From Dissophora ornata (lineage: Eukaryota > Mortierellomycota > Mortierellomycetes > Mortierellales > Mortierellaceae), in NCBI GenBank assembly GCA_025201705.1, contig MU617476.1, forward strand, positions 1 through 12,408: 12,408 bases of DNA. Reading direction: 5' to 3'. The translations under genes and the position numbers were made by a program. The stretch's first letter is position 1. Each line of letters begins with the position of its first letter. The notes below the pieces were generated by a model. That model did no database searches. It had not been told where the DNA came from and saw only the letters and a list, made by a program, of their open reading frames with translations. Positions 9,424 to 12,408 of this stretch are shown here, one piece after another.

Positions 9424-9873
9424 TTTTGGAGTGTACACACCAAGGAGTGTCTGGGAGTATATTCGCGCAGCAAAAAGAAGTGACTTCAATTTGGAGTGTA
9501 TTCTCCACAGCACGTTTTATGATTTGGATTATCCCTTGCTCCTGTTGCTGCAAATGTCTTCGTTGTGCAGAATGTAGAGAGGAAATAGCACGGAGAAGCG
9601 TACGCCTTGTTTACAGAGTCGTCGGCCCAAGGTTTGATGTGGTGACTTCCCGTTACTGCCAGGATGCCTGCATTGAGCTATTGCCAGAGCAAGAAAAGGC
9701 TAGAGAACTGAGAGCTAGTATTTCAAGTAACAGCCCCAGGGTCATAGAATAGAGCAGCCATGGTCTATGAACAAAATGCCTCAGATGTTTTGGGCAGAAC
9801 TGCGCTGGCGGCCGGAACCGCCCTACCCATGATTCCGGCTTCTGTGGTGTGTCTGGGAGTGTACACTCCAAAA
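9424..9873. repeat. Region bounded by inverted GGAGTGTACAC repeats, possible non-autonomous DNA element
   Basis: TTTTGGAGTGTACACACC (9424-9441) and the reverse complement of GGAGTGTACACTCCAAAA (9856-9873) agree at 17 of 18 positions, giving inverted ends about 450 bp apart. The right end includes a perfect 14-bp palindrome GGAGTGTACACTCC (9856-9869). Inside is a further related site, GGAGTGTATTCTCC (9491-9504), and the word GTGTCTGGGAGT occurs at 9447-9458 and 9849-9860. GTTAT is present on both outer sides (9415-9419 and 9874-9878), but on the left four bases separate it from the inverted repeat, so the duplication is uncertain. The interior holds a 114-codon frame (9408-9752) that I do not recognise and that shows no transposase motif. 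A MITE-like element is the best guess; an array of dyad protein-binding sites in the promoter of the downstream CRN gene is the alternative. Confidence 0.45.
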
Positions 9874-9900
9874 GTTATACACGTTATTTCCGTGACCTCA

Positions 9901-9987
9901 AAAAAAAATAAAACTTAGGTGGATTTCACTCTCCTTCATTCATTCTTTCCACTTCGCACTCAGTACTTATTCTCTTGCACATTGACC
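9901..9987 (+). promoter_or_regulatory. Core promoter and CT-rich leader of the right CRN gene
   Basis: An A-rich AAAAAAAATAAAAC block (9901-9914) is followed by a pyrimidine-rich leader with CTCTCCTTCATTCATTC-like sequence running to the ATG at 9988. The bias resembles that before the left CRN gene (start 263), which suggests a common promoter type for the family in this genome. Confidence 0.5.
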
Positions 9988-11812
9988 ATGGCTGACCTCA
10001 TTCTCTTTTGTCTTGTTGATGGACAGTCCACGTCGAATGCATTCTCGACCAAAAACATTCGTTCATCAGACACGGTCGACGGCATCAAAGACCTCATCAA
10101 GACCAAGAATCCTGACACGTTCAATGGAATTGACGCCAAGGATCTCGCCCTTTAGCGTGTCTCCGTTGCAATCACGGACGACGACGACAAGACCCCTATC
10201 TTGGTTGACAGCCTGCCTGTGAAAGAAAAACTGAGGGCGACCAGCAAGCCCCGCATGGTCTTTGACGTTGTTTTGCCAGAGGACACGATTCACGTCATTG
10301 TCCAGCGACCCCCGCCAGGTAATGCAAACACGCTTTGCTTTTTTGCTTTCAATTAAACCTTGCGCATGAATGAACTTTTCAGCATAACGCTATAGTATTA
10401 TGATGTCCATTCTCGTTATTTACCTACATTTTCTTATTACTTCCTGTAGCTGCGAAAAGAGACCGTGAGGAAGATGCAGGTGAATAATTTGTATTCAAAC
10501 GACCTCTTTGTTTTCATTCAATCATTCATGGGCATTATAGAAGTTTCCAATATTCTTTGGTTGCTCCCTTTTCTTGTACGTCGTTTCTCTTAATAGGGCC
10601 CTCTTCCAAGAGAAAGCGTCATCGTCCGCACACGCTGATGGATGCGATTGAGGATGCTGGTCTTGCGGAAAAGGCTGTGGTGGATGGCCAGTCAGACCTC
10701 TCTCGTCTAGACAGCAAACAAAGGGTCTCGCTGCTTGATTTCACTGGGCAGGAGATTGCCAGAACGGACACTTTCACGTCGTTGTCTATAACCGCTCTCG
10801 AGTCGAAAGGCGTCAACATGAAAGACATGGACAAGTTATCGGCTCCTCATGGCACCATACTTCCTGTTGTCGATACAAACGATCTCTACGTCAGAGAGGC
10901 TTACAAAGTTCTTTACGACACAATCCTCGGGACGTTTGAGAACAATCGACCGTGCACTGGAAACGAGGTTCAGAAGCATGTTGTTGTTACAGGTACATCT
11001 GGGATCGGCAAATCGGTCTTCCTAGTGTACTTCGCCATCCGACTTCTTGCCGAGAGCGATGACGACAACCCTCCGATTATCATTTTCCACACCAAACGGA
11101 GCGCGAAATGCTACGTCTTTGAAGGGCGCTCTACTGTCAGATCCGGAAATATCGAGGCCTTTGAGCCCTTTCTCAATCTACCCGACACATGGTATTTTGT
11201 AGACAGTTCTCCTGACCCAGTACTCGGTCGAGCCAAGACAGTCATCTCAGCTTCGCCAAAGATCCTATTTTCCGAGGCCCGCCAATATAAGGACGTCGAC
11301 AAAAAGGTGTCATGGCGTTACTACATGGCCCCATGGGATTTGGAGGAGTTGAAGAAGTGCAGGACCAGTGTTGTAAGCTTCGAAGTGGTTCCTTTGGAAA
11401 CGGTGGAGGAACTCTACTCAAAGATGGGCGGTGTGCCGAGCTATGTCCTAGAAAGGCCAATGAAGGCAAGTTATAGGCCCAACCCACAACGCTCTTCTTT
11501 GAGAACATATTTTACTTTTGGGGATAATCAATACGCAGAGAGCCTGTCTTCCATTTTAATCGCGACTGTTCTATTACGCCTTGATCTAATTCATCGCTAG
11601 AGATTAAGCCTCTATCCCGATGACCTTGAGCGTGCCAAGGTCATGGCATGTGAGCGTCTTGTACAAGCCCTCGACATAGTCAAGGATCCGGTGATGTTGA
11701 TGCAATTCTTCTCGCAAGGGGGAAGATACGCTAGACTTCGGCAGCCGTCTGATTCACCGTTGGCCCATGGATGATCATAACACCTTTCGATTGGAATGGG
11801 CTTCAACATACG

Positions 11813-12026
11813 TGTAACAGTAACAAGAGGGAGCAGTGGAGGAGGCAAGGATCTAGGGAATAGGCAGGAACGAATGCCGTTTATTGTACAGAAGAGGAGG
11901 GGTATTTATATGTGTAGTGTACAAGGAGGGGGGTATGGTTGCAGAGACATGGTGAATATACCGATGAAACGGTTGCCGAGACGCGGTGAATATACCGACT
12001 ATGAAACAGTAGGCAATACTGTTGCA
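11813..12026 (-). mobile_element. Solo LTR (214 bp) of an LTR retrotransposon inserted in the CRN gene
   Basis: The element has TG...CA ends within short inverted repeats (TGTAACAGTA at 11813-11822; TACTGTTGCA at 12017-12026) and is flanked by the 5-bp target-site duplication ATACG (11808-11812 and 12027-12031). Read on the minus strand, internal signals lie in LTR order: two U3 repeats (12007-11937), a TATAAATA box (11910-11903), an AATAAA signal (11885-11880), then the 3' end. There is no internal coding region or second LTR, as expected after LTR-LTR recombination. Reading across one flank and resuming at the other continues the CRN protein similarity exactly at the duplicated bases. The insertion plus duplication adds 219 bp, a multiple of three, but the element begins with an in-frame TAA (11815-11817). 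The TGTAACA-type termini suggest a Ty3/gypsy-like parent, which is an inference. It lies antisense to the host gene. Confidence 0.87.
11937..12007 (-). repeat. Two imperfect tandem repeats in the U3 part of the solo LTR
   Basis: GGTTGCAGAGACATGGTGAA and the following bases (copy 1, 11937-11970) are repeated as GGTTGCCGAGACGCGGTGAA and following bases (copy 2, 11971-12007), sharing GGTGAATATACCGA and ATGAAAC with a 3-nt length difference. They sit upstream of the TATA box on the LTR's own strand, the usual place for LTR enhancer repeats. Confidence 0.75.
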
Positions 12027-12408
12027 ATACGTCGCTGAGAAGGTTGCCGCTTCACTGAGTCAGGACGCTTGCACCCGAATGTTGACGATGCTCATCATGA
12101 ATCCCAACAGAAGCGCTAGCGGTATTGTGTTCGAGGCGTATGTCCTCCGTACCTTCCGAGAGGGCGGCCACATCTTTGAGCTCAAGGATCTCGAGACCGG
12201 GCAGTCTGCACGTTTGGAAATCCCGCGGAACCCAGAGGCAACGCATTTCAACACAATTACTCCGGTCACGGAAGGTACCAAAGATTTGCAACTATGCCTG
12301 TGTCGATCTATTAGCACCTGGAAATATATTCCAAATCACGGTATCCAAGAACCACCCCATCAAAGGACCGCCACTCTCAAAGCTTATCAAAAGCCTCGAG
12401 CAAGCAAG

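Larger units (their letters stand above)
9988..12408 (+). pseudogene. Crinkler (CRN) gene with P-loop NTPase domain, inactivated by nonsense, frameshifts and an LTR; runs off the right edge
   Basis: Exons: 9988-10318, 10450-10479, 10597-11465 and 11601 onward; introns of 131 and 117 nt (GT-AG, phase 1) and 135 nt (GC-AG, phase 0). Exon 1 encodes the ubiquitin-like header (LILFCLVDG, SNAFSTK, DTVDGIKDLIK, HVIVQRPPP). Exon 3 opens with a basic NLS-like KRKRHRP, then SAPHGTILPVVDTNDLYVRE, Walker A GTSGIGKS (10992-11015), Walker B-like WYFVDSSPD (11190-11216), YYMAPWDLEELKK and GGVPSYVLE; in homologues I recall, the residue after GGVP is Arg, here Ser (AGC 11439-11441). Exon 4 and the far 3' end resemble the CRN region after the NTPase, ending in CVDLL and ITVSKNHPIKGPPLS-like strands. 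Lesions: TAG at 10153-10155 where the left CRN has Trp; five Gs at 11718-11722 (one extra), giving TGA at 11772; a solo LTR at 11813-12026; and another frame change near 12280-12293. Not functional as drawn. Confidence 0.88.

Noticed and set aside
1..12408. CRISPR array, tRNA, rRNA or bacterial-type operon
   Set aside because: No regularly spaced repeats, no cloverleaf or B-box-like pattern found by eye, and the gene structure is clearly intron-containing eukaryotic.

Overview
The window reads as a gene-poor, effector- and transposon-rich stretch of a fungal nuclear genome, most likely an early-diverging soil fungus of the Mortierellomycotina (Mortierella-type). The reasons are two Crinkler (CRN) genes with the fungal 'LFCLVDG' header, short spliceosomal introns with GT-AG or GC-AG ends, pyrimidine-rich leaders before start codons, and a decayed member of a repetitive protein family I associate with that group. 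The organism is an inference; no rRNA, tRNA or marker gene is present.

Layout. Positions 1-263 (minus) hold the intact 5' end of a CRN gene leaving the window to the left, preceded by a CT-rich leader (about 279-475). Positions 527-1812 (plus) hold a two-exon pseudogene of a nuclease-like (PD-(D/E)XK-like, inferred) repetitive family, with one in-frame stop and two frameshifts. From 1813 to 6990 there is no confident gene: only a possible orphan terminal exon (2465-2644, minus), a 17-bp tandem duplication (4691-4724) and a 19-bp imperfect repeat (6686-6722). Positions 6991-8251 (minus) hold the only gene that looks whole: a four-exon, 344-residue Kelch-repeat protein resembling the nitrile-specifier/epithiospecifier family. 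Head to head with it (8374-9052, plus) is an unrecognised long reading frame with a single stop. Positions 9424-9873 carry inverted copies of a GGAGTGTACAC motif, possibly a small non-autonomous element. Positions 9988-12408 (plus) hold a second CRN gene whose exons can be traced (ubiquitin-like header, NLS, P-loop NTPase, C-terminal region) but which is dead: a TGG-to-TAG nonsense codon in the header, a poly-G frameshift, a 214-bp solo LTR with a 5-bp target-site duplication, and a further frameshift near the 3' end.

The two CRN genes point outward and flank about 9.7 kb. I see no operon-like or multi-gene system. The coherent story is birth and decay of effector-type genes in a transposon-visited compartment, with one maintained Kelch gene in the middle. 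The most useful finds are the solo LTR inside the CRN gene, the layered lesions of that gene, and the reconstructable nuclease-like pseudogene.
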